From assembly GCA_016841765.1 (NCBI GenBank), contig JAENYN010000010.1, forward strand, positions 1 through 62,066: a stretch of DNA of 62,066 nt, read 5' to 3'. Position numbers and translations under genes: made by a program. Below the pieces are notes generated by a model. That model saw nothing but the letters and a program-made list of their open reading frames with translations, had not been told where the DNA came from and made no database searches. Of this stretch, positions 25,449-34,926 are shown piece after piece (position 1 is the first letter of the stretch; each line of letters starts with the position of its first letter). Source of the DNA: Guptibacillus hwajinpoensis. GTDB taxonomy: Bacteria > Bacillota > Bacilli > Bacillales > Bacillaceae_O.

Positions 25449-26687
25449 ATGGAAACGGTAAACGTAGCTTTATTAGGATTGGGAACAGTGGGAACGGGCC
25501 TTTATGAAACGATTAAGTCACATGAGGATCAGCTTAAAGGAGTGATCGGGAAAAAGGTCAAAGTTCAGGCGGTTCTCATCAAAGATGCATCGAAAGAACG
25601 TGATGTCGCCGGGGAAGTGCTCATTACAGATCGGTTTGAAGATATTCTGGAATTGGGTACGGTTGATGTCGTGCTTGAAGCCACCGGCGGCCGGGAACCG
25701 GCGTTCACTTATTTAAAAAGGTCGCTGCAGAACGGCTGTCATGTCATAACCGCAAATAAGGAAATGTATGCATACCACGGTGAAGAACTAGAAAAAATCG
25801 CCTTGGAGCATTCTGTTTCCATACGATTTGAGGCCACTGTGGCCGGTGGAGTGCCGATCATCCAAACGCTTCAGCATCTGGTCAATGTCAACCGTGTTAA
25901 AAAGATCCAGGCCATCCTGAACGGCACTTCGAATTTCATTTTGACAACAATGCGGGAGGAAGGCCTGTCGTTTGCTGAAGCGCTCAAGCAGGCTCAGCAC
26001 CTTGGTTACGCGGAAGCGGACCCGACAAACGATATCGAGGGCTATGATGCTTTTTATAAGCTGATGATTTTAAGCAGGGTATCATACGGCGTGCAGCCTG
26101 CCTGGCATTCGGTGGACCGTTCCGGCATTTCATTCATTACAAGTGAACAAATCCGGCTCGCTTCTGAAGTCGGGCTCAGGTTTAAGCATGTTGCTGAAAT
26201 TGAATATGGGCCAGATGGTTTGAAAGGGTCGGTGAAACCGGTTTTAGTCGCAAGTACACATCCGTTTTACCATATTGAAGGTGTTGACAATGCGATCAAT
26301 ATTGAAGGTGACATCGTCGGTAACATTACGCTTCAGGGACCAGGTGCCGGTAAGTTGCCTACTGCCAGTGCGATGATTGAGGATCTTGTCCAGGTGGTGA
26401 AAAACCGCGAGCCGATCACCGGCCCGCGCCACAGGGAGGCCTCTGCTGCTGCTGGTGTCCATGACTGTCCGACATGGCTGTTGTTCAGTGAAGACGGCTT
26501 TTTGCATCATGACCTGGCCGGCTGGAAATCGGCAAGCCTGCTCCATGAAAAAGCCGTCATTGTTAAAGCTTATGCCGCCGAGCTGGAGTCTTATTTTTCT
26601 ACGGCCAGGCCAGTTGCGGCTTATGCTGTCGAAGGTGATATCGCTTTGGAATCCCTGCCGCTTGTGAGCGGCCTGCAACATAAATAG
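25449..26687 (+). CDS. hom: Homoserine dehydrogenase, methionine-controlled form
   Basis: Reduces aspartate semialdehyde to homoserine, the branch point to methionine and threonine. 412 residues: the Rossmann motif LLGLGTVGTGLYE near the N-terminus, ATGGREPA, the NGTSNFILTTM catalytic-domain signature, EADPTNDIEGYDA, and GPGAGKLPTASAM. The C-terminal ~90 residues do not show an evident ACT domain, unlike the ~430-residue threonine-sensitive B. subtilis enzyme. Its own SAM riboswitch and promoter stand upstream and a terminator follows, so it is a single-gene unit dedicated to methionine supply. ATG 25449 has GGAG five bases upstream; GTG 25443 is an alternative. Confidence 0.92.
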   Translation: METVNVALLGLGTVGTGLYETIKSHEDQLKGVIGKKVKVQAVLIKDASKERDVAGEVLITDRFEDILELGTVDVVLEATGGREPAFTYLKRSLQNGCHVITANKEMYAYHGEELEKIALEHSVSIRFEATVAGGVPIIQTLQHLVNVNRVKKIQAILNGTSNFILTTMREEGLSFAEALKQAQHLGYAEADPTNDIEGYDAFYKLMILSRVSYGVQPAWHSVDRSGISFITSEQIRLASEVGLRFKHVAEIEYGPDGLKGSVKPVLVASTHPFYHIEGVDNAINIEGDIVGNITLQGPGAGKLPTASAMIEDLVQVVKNREPITGPRHREASAAAGVHDCPTWLLFSEDGFLHHDLAGWKSASLLHEKAVIVKAYAAELESYFSTARPVAAYAVEGDIALESLPLVSGLQHK

Positions 26688-26696
26688 AGAACATGA

Positions 26697-26732
26697 CAAC
26701 AGGCCTTCCATGATGGGGAAGGCCTGTTTGCA
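26697..26732. terminator. Terminator of hom
   Basis: ACAGGCCTTCC and GGAAGGCCTGT form a stem followed by TTTG; on the other strand it can also serve the SMR pair. Confidence 0.8.
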
Positions 26733-26752
26733 ATGTTTGTATAGAGGCGAAG

Positions 26753-27070
26753 TTATGGGGAAATCAATTTTAGCCCAATGACTGAACTAATGATCAGGCT
26801 AATAAAGAAAAGTCTCTTCCAATTACGGGATTCACCGAATAGGGCCATTCCGAGAAGGGCGCTGCCGGCTGTTCCGATGCCAGTCCAGACGGCATATGCG
26901 GTTCCCATTGGAATGGAATCCATCGCTTTTGAGAGAAAGAAAAAACTTAAGAAAAATCCTGCAATCAAGACGGAATAAGATGAGATGCTCTTTCGGCTGG
27001 TAACAAGGTTGATGCCAAGCACACCGATAACTTCGAAAAAGCCGCCGATGATGAGAAAAAACCAGCTCAA
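26753..27070 (-). CDS. ykkD: SMR-family efflux subunit, YkkD-like
   Basis: 105 residues, four membrane helices. It matches the YkkD partner of the paired SMR exporters: [20 protein letters not shown] in the third helix and [22 protein letters not shown] at the end, with a glutamate in helix 1 (FFEVIGVLG). The TTG start overlaps the TGA stop of ykkC by four bases, so the two are co-translated and probably form a heterodimer. The likely role is proton-coupled export of guanidinium-like or other small cations. Confidence 0.85.
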   Translation of the reverse strand: MSWFFLIIGGFFEVIGVLGINLVTSRKSISSYSVLIAGFFLSFFFLSKAMDSIPMGTAYAVWTGIGTAGSALLGMALFGESRNWKRLFFISLIISSVIGLKLISP

Positions 27071-27414
27071 GGACCTTCAGCTCCTTTCTCATCAGGTTGA
27101 TCGGTCACAGTCTTCAATCCGATGATCCCAATAAGAAGAAGTGCCAGCAGGAGCATCCGGTCCCAACTGACGGGAGCACCGAAGAAGATGATTTCAGAGA
27201 AAACGGTGCCTGCTGTCCCGATTCCGGTGAAAATGGCATAAACGGTTCCGGCTGGAAGTTTGCTGGATGCGGCCATCAGGAAATGGAAGCTCGCATAAAT
27301 GGCGACTGCTGTTGCGGACCACTCAAGCCAGCCGGCAGCGTGTTTCAGTCCGATGACCCACATGACTTCAAAAATGCCGGCTAGCAGTACGAGCATCCAA
27401 TGGTTCTTTTTCAT
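27067..27414 (-). CDS. ykkC: SMR-family efflux subunit, YkkC-like
   Basis: 115 residues, four helices. The helix-1 motif [17 protein letters not shown] contains the essential glutamate and the Trp of guanidinium exporters (Gdx/YkkC), and [22 protein letters not shown] corresponds to YkkC helix 3. ATG 27414 lies behind CAGGAG at a somewhat long distance. In B. subtilis ykkCD is controlled by a guanidine-I riboswitch. Here only 97 bases separate it from the upstream transporter gene on the same strand, too short for that element, and I see none of its motifs. Confidence 0.85.
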   Translation of the reverse strand: MKKNHWMLVLLAGIFEVMWVIGLKHAAGWLEWSATAVAIYASFHFLMAASSKLPAGTVYAIFTGIGTAGTVFSEIIFFGAPVSWDRMLLLALLLIGIIGLKTVTDQPDEKGAEGP

Positions 27415-27480
27415 ATAAGCGTTCAACTCCTGTGAAATCCGTTCCTTTAAATAAAAACAGTATTCATTATACGCTAATGA

Positions 27481-27500
27481 GGCATTGCAGGGCAATTGCC
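27481..27500. repeat. Degenerate GGCAATTGCC palindrome
   Basis: GGCATTGCAG next to GGCAATTGCC; a weak member of the palindrome family seen at six places between 34.8 and 59.7 kb. Confidence 0.4.
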
Positions 27501-27511
27501 AATAGCTTTTA

Positions 27512-29047
27512 TTATTTATCTTTTGTCATGTTGCCCTGTGAGTCGAATTCCCCTTTAAGGGCTTTATACAATGAGTAACACATCAGGAGCAGAATCAGGG
27601 TAAAGGGAACGGCTGCCACAAGCGAAGCGGTTTCCAGGCCCTTTAATCCACTTGCGCTAAGGAGCACGATGGCTATTGCTGCCTGTAATATGCCCCAGAT
27701 GATTTTTATCGGATTGCTCGGTGTAAGCTTCCCGTGGGATGTCATCATTGCAAGCACATAGGTTGCTGAATCCGCTGAAGTTGTCAGAAACGTAAAGATG
27801 AGCAGGATGGTCACAATTGAAATGGCCATGCTCATCGGGAAATTGGAAATTGTTTTAAAAAGCGCTCCGGGAATGTTCCCTTCAACTGCCTGGGCGATGT
27901 TTTGGCCCTGGATTAAATCAAGATGGAGCGCTGTTCCGCCAAAAATGGCCATCCATAGAAGTGCAATCGCCGGCGGGATAAACATGACTGCGAATACATA
28001 TTCACGAATCGTCCGGCCCCTTGATACACGGGCGACAAAAGAACCCACATAGGGGGACCAGGCGATCGCCCATGCCCAGTAAAACAAAGTCCATTCACTG
28101 AGCCATTTGATTTCCCCTTGATACGGTTTGAAATTGAAACTCATATGAAAGAATTGCTGCATATAGTCACCGACCCCGAGGGCGAACACTTTCAAGATGA
28201 AAAAAGTAGGCCCGATAAACAGGAAAAGGAGCATCAGCAGTCCGGCAATGGAAAGGTTGCCGATACTCAAATAGCGAATGCCTTTGCTCAAACCGGTAGT
28301 TGTTGATGTCAGGTACATGGCAAGCAGGACTCCCATGATTGTAAGTTGGATGAACATGTTTTCCGGCATGCCGAATACCTCTTTCAAGCCGCCATTCACT
28401 TGCAGCACACCAAGGCCAAGGGAGGTCGCCACTCCGATTGCTGTGGCAATGACGGCAAGTATATCAATGGCAGTTCTGACCGCCGGATATTTCCTGACCC
28501 CGAAAACAGGGTCCATGAATGTGCTGATCAAAGCCGGTTTTTTCTTTCGGAACTGGAAATAGGCCAGCGCCAGGCCAACAGTGGCGAAAACCGCCCACTG
28601 GCTGATTCCCCAGTGGAAAAAAGAATATTGCATTGCCGTTCTGGCAGCTCCTGGGCTCATCGATACGATTTCATCGCGGGGCGGCTTCAAGAAATGCTGC
28701 ATCGGTTCTGCTACACCGAAAAAAACAAGCCCGACCCCGAAACCTGCACTGAACAGCATGCCGATCCAGGTGAAAAAGGAATACTTCGGCTCTGAGTCAT
28801 TATCACCCAGCTTGATATCTCCGTATCTTGAAACGGCCAGAAATAGACCGAATACAATTAAGAAAAAGACAGCAAACATATACAGCCAGCCAAAAGCGTC
28901 GACTGTAAAGCTAAATGCTGCCTCTGCCTGTTTTTTGAATTGCTTCGGGAGAACTGCCCCCCATATGACGATGCCGATGATAAAGATGGAAGAAATCCAG
29001 AATACATAATTGTTTTTTAAGATTTTCAGTGATTCTCGGAATTTCAA
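27512..29047 (-). CDS. BCCT-family betaine/choline/carnitine transporter
   Basis: 511 residues with about twelve membrane helices. The BCCT hallmark is present: the tryptophan-rich segment [17 protein letters not shown] followed by [16 protein letters not shown], plus [23 protein letters not shown] in the first half. These carriers import compatible solutes such as glycine betaine with sodium, protecting against osmotic stress (OpuD-like). TTG 29047 has a GGGAGG site. A second BCCT gene lies 1.2 kb upstream with an EamA permease between them. Confidence 0.92.
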   Translation of the reverse strand: MKFRESLKILKNNYVFWISSIFIIGIVIWGAVLPKQFKKQAEAAFSFTVDAFGWLYMFAVFFLIVFGLFLAVSRYGDIKLGDNDSEPKYSFFTWIGMLFSAGFGVGLVFFGVAEPMQHFLKPPRDEIVSMSPGAARTAMQYSFFHWGISQWAVFATVGLALAYFQFRKKKPALISTFMDPVFGVRKYPAVRTAIDILAVIATAIGVATSLGLGVLQVNGGLKEVFGMPENMFIQLTIMGVLLAMYLTSTTTGLSKGIRYLSIGNLSIAGLLMLLFLFIGPTFFILKVFALGVGDYMQQFFHMSFNFKPYQGEIKWLSEWTLFYWAWAIAWSPYVGSFVARVSRGRTIREYVFAVMFIPPAIALLWMAIFGGTALHLDLIQGQNIAQAVEGNIPGALFKTISNFPMSMAISIVTILLIFTFLTTSADSATYVLAMMTSHGKLTPSNPIKIIWGILQAAIAIVLLSASGLKGLETASLVAAVPFTLILLLMCYSLYKALKGEFDSQGNMTKDK

Positions 29048-29230
29048 AAAAAGAACCTCCCATGCTGCTAGAAGGATATATTTTAGCGATTATATATGTG
29101 TAATTGCACAATGGCCAATCATTAAAACTCAAGCCTCGGAAAATAAGAAATATTGCCTCCATACAATTGCATCAGCAAAAACGATTAACAAAACAATAAA
29201 AGAATCTACCCAATTAGCCATGTTCTGAAT

Positions 29231-30133
29231 CTATAAGATCTCTTTATTCTTCTTTCCGGAAAGTAAGATGTTCCCGCTCTCATTGATCAGGATGGCAGCG
29301 ACAATTAATGTGATGCCTGCCCATTGCAGCACGGTTACCGATTCTGATAGGAATACCATTGCTGCTACGATTGCAACCGGCAATTCAACTGAGCTGAGGA
29401 CATTGGCAAGCCTGGCGGGAATAAGAGGGGCTCCGGCGGCAAAGAACAGAGGCGGAATGACAGCGCCGACCAATGCAATTCCGATTCCTATCATCCATAA
29501 TCGGCCATCCGAAAGCTGAATATCCGGAAGGTCCCGGAAGAAAAAGATGAGAACGAGAAGCGCTGAGCCGGAAACCATCAACGCACTTTTTATAAGAGGG
29601 TGGGCCGCTGCAGCAACACGGCCGCTGAAAAAGATGAATCCAGCATACGATACGCCTGATAAAAGACCGAGCAAAATCCCTGTTGCTGGAAGAGTAAAAA
29701 TATCGCCGCTGGCTACATCGGAAGCAAAGAACACCCCAATTAACGTGACGGCCATTGAAAAAAGGTTGATTCTGTTCGGTTTCGCTTTACTGAAAAGCCA
29801 TTCATAAATCATCCCGATCCATACAAACTGGAAGAGAAGAATGATGGCGAGGGAGGCCGGCAGGTATTTCATGGCACCATAATAAAAGATGCTTGTCAGG
29901 CCGACAGAAGTTCCTGTCAGGACGATTTGCGCGACATCCTTTCCATTCATCCTGCTGATATCCACGCCTTTCAGGAAGGTGAATGCCCATAACAAAACTG
30001 TTGCAGCGAGCATCTGGGAAATATTGATTTGACCGAGTGAATAGCCGTAAGCAAAACCGGTCTTTACAAATATCGGTGTGAAACCGAAGCTTGCCGCTCC
30101 GATTAAAACAAGTGCGGCTCCTTTTATTTTCAT
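29231..30133 (-). CDS. EamA/DMT-superfamily permease
   Basis: 300 residues with ten membrane helices arranged as two EamA repeats (about residues 1-135 and 150-290). Glycine-rich helix 1 (GAALVLIGAASFGFTPIFVKTG) and ELPVAIVAAMVFLSESVTVLQW in the second repeat are typical. Such carriers export amino acids or metabolites; the substrate is unknown. ATG 30133 is chosen because of the GCAGGGGGC ribosome site; the extension to 30175 is not supported. Confidence 0.85.
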   Translation of the reverse strand: MKIKGAALVLIGAASFGFTPIFVKTGFAYGYSLGQINISQMLAATVLLWAFTFLKGVDISRMNGKDVAQIVLTGTSVGLTSIFYYGAMKYLPASLAIILLFQFVWIGMIYEWLFSKAKPNRINLFSMAVTLIGVFFASDVASGDIFTLPATGILLGLLSGVSYAGFIFFSGRVAAAAHPLIKSALMVSGSALLVLIFFFRDLPDIQLSDGRLWMIGIGIALVGAVIPPLFFAAGAPLIPARLANVLSSVELPVAIVAAMVFLSESVTVLQWAGITLIVAAILINESGNILLSGKKNKEIL

Positions 30134-30250
30134 GCCCCCTGCCTCCCCTGCTGATGAATTGATATGGCCCTTCATGCCTTTATTACAGCATAAACAAACA
30201 GCCCAATGAAATTGGACTGTTTGCGGAAAACGATTATTTATTGTTAGCCG

Positions 30251-31837
30251 TTATTCAACCGGGTTTTCCGGCTCCGTTTTCTTCTTTCGCTTAAGGCCCT
30301 TCGGTTCCCTGTGATGTCTTCTTTCAGGAATGGGCTCCTTTTGCAGGGATTTAAAGAGCGAAAGTGCCATCAATATTAGAATGACAGTAAACGGCAAAGC
30401 AGCGACAAGCGATGCTGTCTGCAGCCCTTCCAAACCGCTGCTGATGATCAGCACAGCTGCAATTGCTGCCTGGAGAACACCCCAGATGATTTTCACGCCC
30501 ATCGGCGGAATGAGCTGGCCGCGGGTAGTCATGATGCCGAGCACGTAAGTAGCCGAGTCGGCGGAGGTGACCAGAAACGTAAAGATCAGGATAATGGCGA
30601 TGACAGAAAGGACCATGCTGATCGGGAAATAGCTGAATGTCTCAAAAAGCGCACTGGTCACATTAGCGTCAACAGCCTGGGCAATATCCGTTCCGTGGAA
30701 AAGGTCCATATTGAGGGCCGTTCCGCCAAAAATGGCCATCCACACGATTGCGATTGCAGGCGGTATGATCAGGACCCCGATTATAAATTCACGGATTGTG
30801 CGCCCCCTTGAAACACGGGCCACAAACGAACCGACAAACGGGGACCAGGCAATCACCCATGCCCAGTAAAACAGCGTCCAATCCCTGACCCAGCTGCCGC
30901 CTTCATATGGCGTCAGCCTAAAGCTCATCCCGACGAAATTCTGGATATAATCTCCAGTGCCGAGGGTCAGGGAATTCAGAATGAATACAGTTGGACCGAG
31001 AAAGAAAAAGACAACCATTAACATAATGGCGAGAACCATATTGAGGTTACTTAAGTATTTGATGCCTTTGTCAAGCCCGGTCGTAGAAGATGTAAGGTAA
31101 AGGACCATCAGGATTCCCGTGACGATGATGTTCATCATCGGATTATTCGGAATGCCAAAAATATGGTTGAGCCCGCCGTTGATTTGCAGGATTCCCATGC
31201 CGAGTGAAGTGGCCACCCCGGTGACAGTGGCAATGACGGCAAGGATGTCAATCGTCTGCCTGAGCGTGTTATGTTTTCCTTCACCGAGTATCGGATCCAG
31301 TGTCGAGCTGATCAAAGACTTTTTATGATGCCTGAATTGGAAGTAACCAAGGGCAAGCCCCACGATGGTGAAGACGGACCACTGATGAATCCCCCAGTGG
31401 AAAAAGGAATAACGCATGGCTGTCCTGGCCGCCTCCGCTGACTCAGGTGGAACCGTATCAAGCGGCGGCACGAGGTAATGCTGCATTGGTTCGGCAACAC
31501 CCCAGAACACGAGGCCGACACCGAAGCCGGCGCTGAACAGCATCCCGATCCATGTGAAAAAACTGTACTCCGGCCGGGAGGAGTCCGGTCCCAAACGGAT
31601 TCTCCCGTACCTGCTTACAGCAAGGTAAAATAGAAAAACGACAAAGAAAAACACAGACATAAGATAAAACCAGCCGAACGACTTTGTTGTAAAGTCGTAC
31701 ACCGCGCCGGCATTATCGGCTAACGATCCCGGTGATAACGCTCCCCAAAGGACAAACAGGAAGATAAACACCGCTGATATCCAGAAAACAGGATTCGTTT
31801 TACTGGACGATTCATATTGATCATTGGCATTGGACAT
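30251..31837 (-). CDS. BCCT-family betaine/choline/carnitine transporter, second copy
   Basis: 528 residues, twelve membrane helices, with [17 protein letters not shown] and [16 protein letters not shown], and a highly charged C-terminal tail of about 30 residues (KGLKRKKKTEPENPVE). Charged tails of this kind act as osmosensors in characterised BCCT proteins such as BetP. It is clearly homologous to the 27512-29047 carrier, and the pair may have arisen by duplication. ATG 31837 has CCGGAGGTGC upstream. Substrate specificity cannot be read from sequence. Confidence 0.92.
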   Translation of the reverse strand: MSNANDQYESSSKTNPVFWISAVFIFLFVLWGALSPGSLADNAGAVYDFTTKSFGWFYLMSVFFFVVFLFYLAVSRYGRIRLGPDSSRPEYSFFTWIGMLFSAGFGVGLVFWGVAEPMQHYLVPPLDTVPPESAEAARTAMRYSFFHWGIHQWSVFTIVGLALGYFQFRHHKKSLISSTLDPILGEGKHNTLRQTIDILAVIATVTGVATSLGMGILQINGGLNHIFGIPNNPMMNIIVTGILMVLYLTSSTTGLDKGIKYLSNLNMVLAIMLMVVFFFLGPTVFILNSLTLGTGDYIQNFVGMSFRLTPYEGGSWVRDWTLFYWAWVIAWSPFVGSFVARVSRGRTIREFIIGVLIIPPAIAIVWMAIFGGTALNMDLFHGTDIAQAVDANVTSALFETFSYFPISMVLSVIAIILIFTFLVTSADSATYVLGIMTTRGQLIPPMGVKIIWGVLQAAIAAVLIISSGLEGLQTASLVAALPFTVILILMALSLFKSLQKEPIPERRHHREPKGLKRKKKTEPENPVE

Positions 31838-32264
31838 TCACTTGCACCTCCGGAAGTCTGAACTGCATTGTAAAAGTATGTATAGCAGGGCATTTCTGCC
31901 GGCATGTTTTTCAGTTCATGCCGGTTGATGAATCAGTGATATACCATCTATTTTCCATACCCTGACACTGGAATGCCTAAACAATTCTAACAAGAACATC
32001 CTGCTCTGTCGAACGAAAGGAAATATTATGAAAAGTGAATCAGCAATCAAACCGCGGTATTTCATTATTTCGTCTGCGGCTTCGTTTTTTTGACGGAAGA
32101 ACCTTCTTATTCCGGTCATATCCGATTATGAAAGAAAGACATAACTATCTCCCGTTTCGCAACAGCCCCGGGCATGATATGATGAGAGAAGACAATAAAC
32201 GGGCATTGCCGGGAATCAATAGTGCCTGCCCACAAAAGAGATTCAGCCGGGGAGGGCGTTCACG
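31838..32264. other. Gene-free divergent spacer
   Basis: 427 bases between the divergent BCCT and inositol-phosphatase-family genes. I find no reading frame with a ribosome site, no structured RNA and no repeat. It should contain the promoters of both neighbours, but none is strong enough to call. Confidence 0.4.
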
Positions 32265-33041
32265 ATGTTGCAGTATTCGGATATTCTAAACAATGTAAAA
32301 AGCTGGGTGCAAGAAGCTGGAGAAGAGCTGCTGAACGCACTTGAACGCACTATTGAAATCACCGAAAAGTCTTCTTCGATCGATCTTGTGACTGAAATGG
32401 ATGTTTGGTCTGAAAAATTTCTGCTCGGCAAGATTGCAGAGCATTATCCAGGACATGCTGTTTTGGCAGAGGAAGGCGGAACACTCGATACGGTGAGCGG
32501 AAGTGAGTACGAGTGGGTGATCGATCCAATAGACGGGACAACCAACTATGCCCACTCCTTTCCGATGTTTTGCATTTCGATAGGGATCAAACGTGAAGGG
32601 GAAACGGTCATCGGTGTCGTGTATGCTCCCGCACTGGGAGAATTGTACGAAGCGGTGAAAGGAAAGGGTGCCTTTCTGAACGGTAAACCCCTTTCCGTTT
32701 CAAAGAGGCAGCACTTAAGGCAGGCAGTCGTAGCAACCGGATTTCCATATGACAGAAAAGAACATCCCCAAAATAATGTTAATGAGTTCAGCAAGGTTGT
32801 CCTTGAAGTCGGGGGCATACGCAGGACCGGAAGTGCGGATCTTGACCTGTGCCAGGTGGCGGCAGGCCGGTTTGATGGCTATTGGGAATTCAAACTGAAA
32901 CCGTGGGACGTGACGGCAGGACTGTTACTCGTTGAAGAGGCGGGCGGTCTTGCCAGAGTGGAACAGCAGGAGACAGGATTACATGTACTTGCCGGCAATG
33001 AAATGATCTTTCGTGAACTGGAGCGGCTGCTTGAAGCATAG
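32265..33041 (+). CDS. suhB: Inositol monophosphatase / SuhB-family phosphatase
   Basis: 258 residues, magnesium-dependent phosphatase of inositol or related sugar phosphates (B. subtilis YktC type). Metal-binding motifs are complete: LAEEGG near residue 66, WVIDPIDGTTNYAH near 86, and WDVTAGLLLVEEAGG near 212. ATG 32265 has GGGGAGGGCG upstream. Monocistronic in appearance, with a GyrI-like protein gene 109 bases downstream. Confidence 0.9.
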   Translation: MLQYSDILNNVKSWVQEAGEELLNALERTIEITEKSSSIDLVTEMDVWSEKFLLGKIAEHYPGHAVLAEEGGTLDTVSGSEYEWVIDPIDGTTNYAHSFPMFCISIGIKREGETVIGVVYAPALGELYEAVKGKGAFLNGKPLSVSKRQHLRQAVVATGFPYDRKEHPQNNVNEFSKVVLEVGGIRRTGSADLDLCQVAAGRFDGYWEFKLKPWDVTAGLLLVEEAGGLARVEQQETGLHVLAGNEMIFRELERLLEA

Positions 33042-33149
33042 CGGCTGCAGTGTTGATGCATTTCCCGCCAAGCAGATGCTTTTTGTATAATAAAGGTGGC
33101 CTTGCTTTCGTTTAGGTGGATGGATATTCCGATACAGGAGGCGGAGAAA

Positions 33150-33782
33150 TTGGAAAAAGTAGATTATAAGCAAGAAATGAAAGGTCTTTATGAGGCCACA
33201 GAAGAAAACGTGCTGATTGAAGTGCCGGGCATGAATTTTATCATGATCGACGGAGATGGAAATCCGGATACCTCTGCTGTATTCCAGCAAAGCGCCGACG
33301 CTCTTCAAGCTGTTTCTTATACGCTTAAATCGAAATCCAGGAATGTCGGAAAGGATTACGACATTATGCCGCTCGAAACATTATGGTATATGGGCAATAT
33401 CCGTAACTTTTCCAGATTCAGAAAAGATAATTGGAAATGGACACTGATGATTATGCAGCCTGACCATATTAGCGCTAATATGATGAAAAAGGCGGTGGCC
33501 GAAGTTGCTGCCAAGCATGAGCTTCCGCTGCTGGACAGTTTGCGGTATGAACGCTTCAATGAAGGATTGTCCGCCCAGGTCCTTTATAAGGGATCATATC
33601 ATGAAGAACATGAAACGATTATGAAACTTCACGATTTCATTAAGGCAGAAGGTTATGAACCGGTCGGAAAACATCATGAAATCTATCTGAATAATCCTGA
33701 TAACACTGACCCGGAAGATTTGAAAACGATCATAAGGCAGCCGGTTGCCCTTCATCCTGCCGCATCAGGATATAATGTTTGA
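33150..33782 (+). CDS. GyrI-like small-molecule-binding domain protein
   Basis: 210 residues, soluble. It matches the group of GyrI-like (SOUL/BRE-type effector-binding) proteins without a DNA-binding domain: VDYKQEMKGLYEATEENVLI at the start, the NFIMIDGDGNP strand, YDIMPLETLWYM and KWTLMIMQPDHI. Relatives bind hydrophobic small molecules and are thought to sequester or hydrolyse them. TTG 33150 follows CAGGAGGCGGAG; the upstream extension to 33096 lacks a site. A strong terminator follows. Confidence 0.75.
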   Translation: MEKVDYKQEMKGLYEATEENVLIEVPGMNFIMIDGDGNPDTSAVFQQSADALQAVSYTLKSKSRNVGKDYDIMPLETLWYMGNIRNFSRFRKDNWKWTLMIMQPDHISANMMKKAVAEVAAKHELPLLDSLRYERFNEGLSAQVLYKGSYHEEHETIMKLHDFIKAEGYEPVGKHHEIYLNNPDNTDPEDLKTIIRQPVALHPAASGYNV

Positions 33783-33784
33783 CG

Positions 33785-33821
33785 AAGAAACCCGCTTTTC
33801 CGGTTGGAAAGGCGGGTTTTT
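33785..33821 (+). terminator. Terminator of the GyrI-like gene
   Basis: AACCCGCTTTTCC and GGAAAGGCGGGTT form the stem, followed by TTTTTT. Confidence 0.85.
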
Positions 33822-34187
33822 TGCTGGTTTGAAGGGAAAAGAAATCTTTTTGAATTGGAACGAGCCAGACAGCAAGGGCACAGAGGCTGGAATTGCTCTG
33901 GATGTGACCGGCTGCAGAACGGCTATGGATTAAGGGTAAGGAAGCCCGTGCATTTGTGTGTGTATGGGTCAACTGAGTTGAATGCCCATTTTATCATTGT
34001 TGCGGAATCATTGATAAGCCAGAGCTGGAGCTTCAATCCGGCTCTCTGCAGCCGAGATTGGGGTTGTACATGAAAACGGTGCTACGCAGTATCGGCAGCA
34101 AAATAGCTTTGTAGAGGTCCGCTTTTTCTGCTTAGTCCGTTTCGTTCAGTTTCATGTTGAAAACAAGTCGATTTGCCTGGCCTTCCG
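33822..34187. other. Gene-free convergent spacer
   Basis: About 365 bases between the GyrI-like gene and the convergent MOSC gene. The open frames here lack ribosome sites and look like noncoding sequence. I see no RNA motif and no clear terminator for the MOSC gene. Confidence 0.4.
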
Positions 34188-34754
34188 TTACTGCATCGGA
34201 TCGTCAGGGTCATTGACATAAATCACAACAGCATCACCCGCGCTTACCGGCCCTGGCCGTTCGACCGACCCGACGATACCGCGGCGCCGTTTTGCGGCGG
34301 CTACAAACCCCTTTGTAAGCCCCTGATGCCCGGCGAAGTGTTTCTGGATGACAGCGCCTGGCAGGGTACAGGGTAAATTGATCGATTCACAGACAATCCC
34401 TGCACCTGACGGAAACAAAATCCTTGATCCGGCAGGAAGTAATGTCAGATCTTCCATTCCTTTCAGCAGCATGTTGGCACCGAGCCATTCAGGCTGTATT
34501 TCCGGGAGCTCCAGTTCCCTGGCAACAGCCGCCATTTCCTCTTCCGAAAGGAGGCTGATTTGCCTGCGATTGAGAATTTCAGCTCCTTTTGGGTACATCG
34601 GCTGCCGGACATCAGCCGGATAGGTTGTCCCGAAATGGCGGTCACCGCGTATTCCGCCAAACTCAAGCACAGTCTCCTCGATCCGGCGGGTCACAAACGA
34701 TCCCGGCTCATCCGCTATCAACAAAGCCTCCAAAACAGCTTCCACCTTCCTCAC
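34188..34754 (-). CDS. MOSC-domain protein
   Basis: 188 residues forming a MOSC (molybdenum cofactor sulphurase C-terminal) domain. Visible signatures are GGIRGDRHFG near residue 33, NRRQISLLS, PEWLGANMLL and the conserved cysteine motif CESINLPC around residue 120, where relatives carry persulphide sulphur or bind molybdenum cofactor. Likely a cytoplasmic sulphur-carrier or cofactor-dependent enzyme; exact reaction unknown. GTG 34754 has TGGAGGGGATT upstream. Alone on its strand; a bacillithiol gene pair lies upstream. Confidence 0.85.
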   Translation of the reverse strand: MRKVEAVLEALLIADEPGSFVTRRIEETVLEFGGIRGDRHFGTTYPADVRQPMYPKGAEILNRRQISLLSEEEMAAVARELELPEIQPEWLGANMLLKGMEDLTLLPAGSRILFPSGAGIVCESINLPCTLPGAVIQKHFAGHQGLTKGFVAAAKRRRGIVGSVERPGPVSAGDAVVIYVNDPDDPMQ

Positions 34755-34845
34755 AAAATCCCCTCCAGAATACCTGTCAAATATAGGTCAAAATTGGGCA
34801 TATGCATAATATGTCCCATTTAAATAAAAAAAGTGTATCATAAAA

Positions 34846-34876
34846 TGCCTGGCAATTGCGAGGCAATTGCCAGGCA
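34846..34876. repeat. GGCAATTGCC palindromic repeat, copy 1
   Basis: Arms TGCCTGGCAATTGC and GCAATTGCCAGGCA around a 3-base centre; exactly the reverse complement of the copies at 46085 and 57259. Confidence 0.9.
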
Positions 34877-34890
34877 CCAAATTCATAACA

Positions 34891-34922
34891 AAAAAAGCTG
34901 CCGGCGCAGCCGGTCAGCTTCG
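34891..34922 (-). terminator. Terminator of the bshB2-yojF operon
   Basis: On the minus strand AAGCTGACCGGC pairs with GCCGGCAGCTT (one bulge) and is followed by seven T. Confidence 0.8.
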
Positions 34923-34926
34923 TTCA

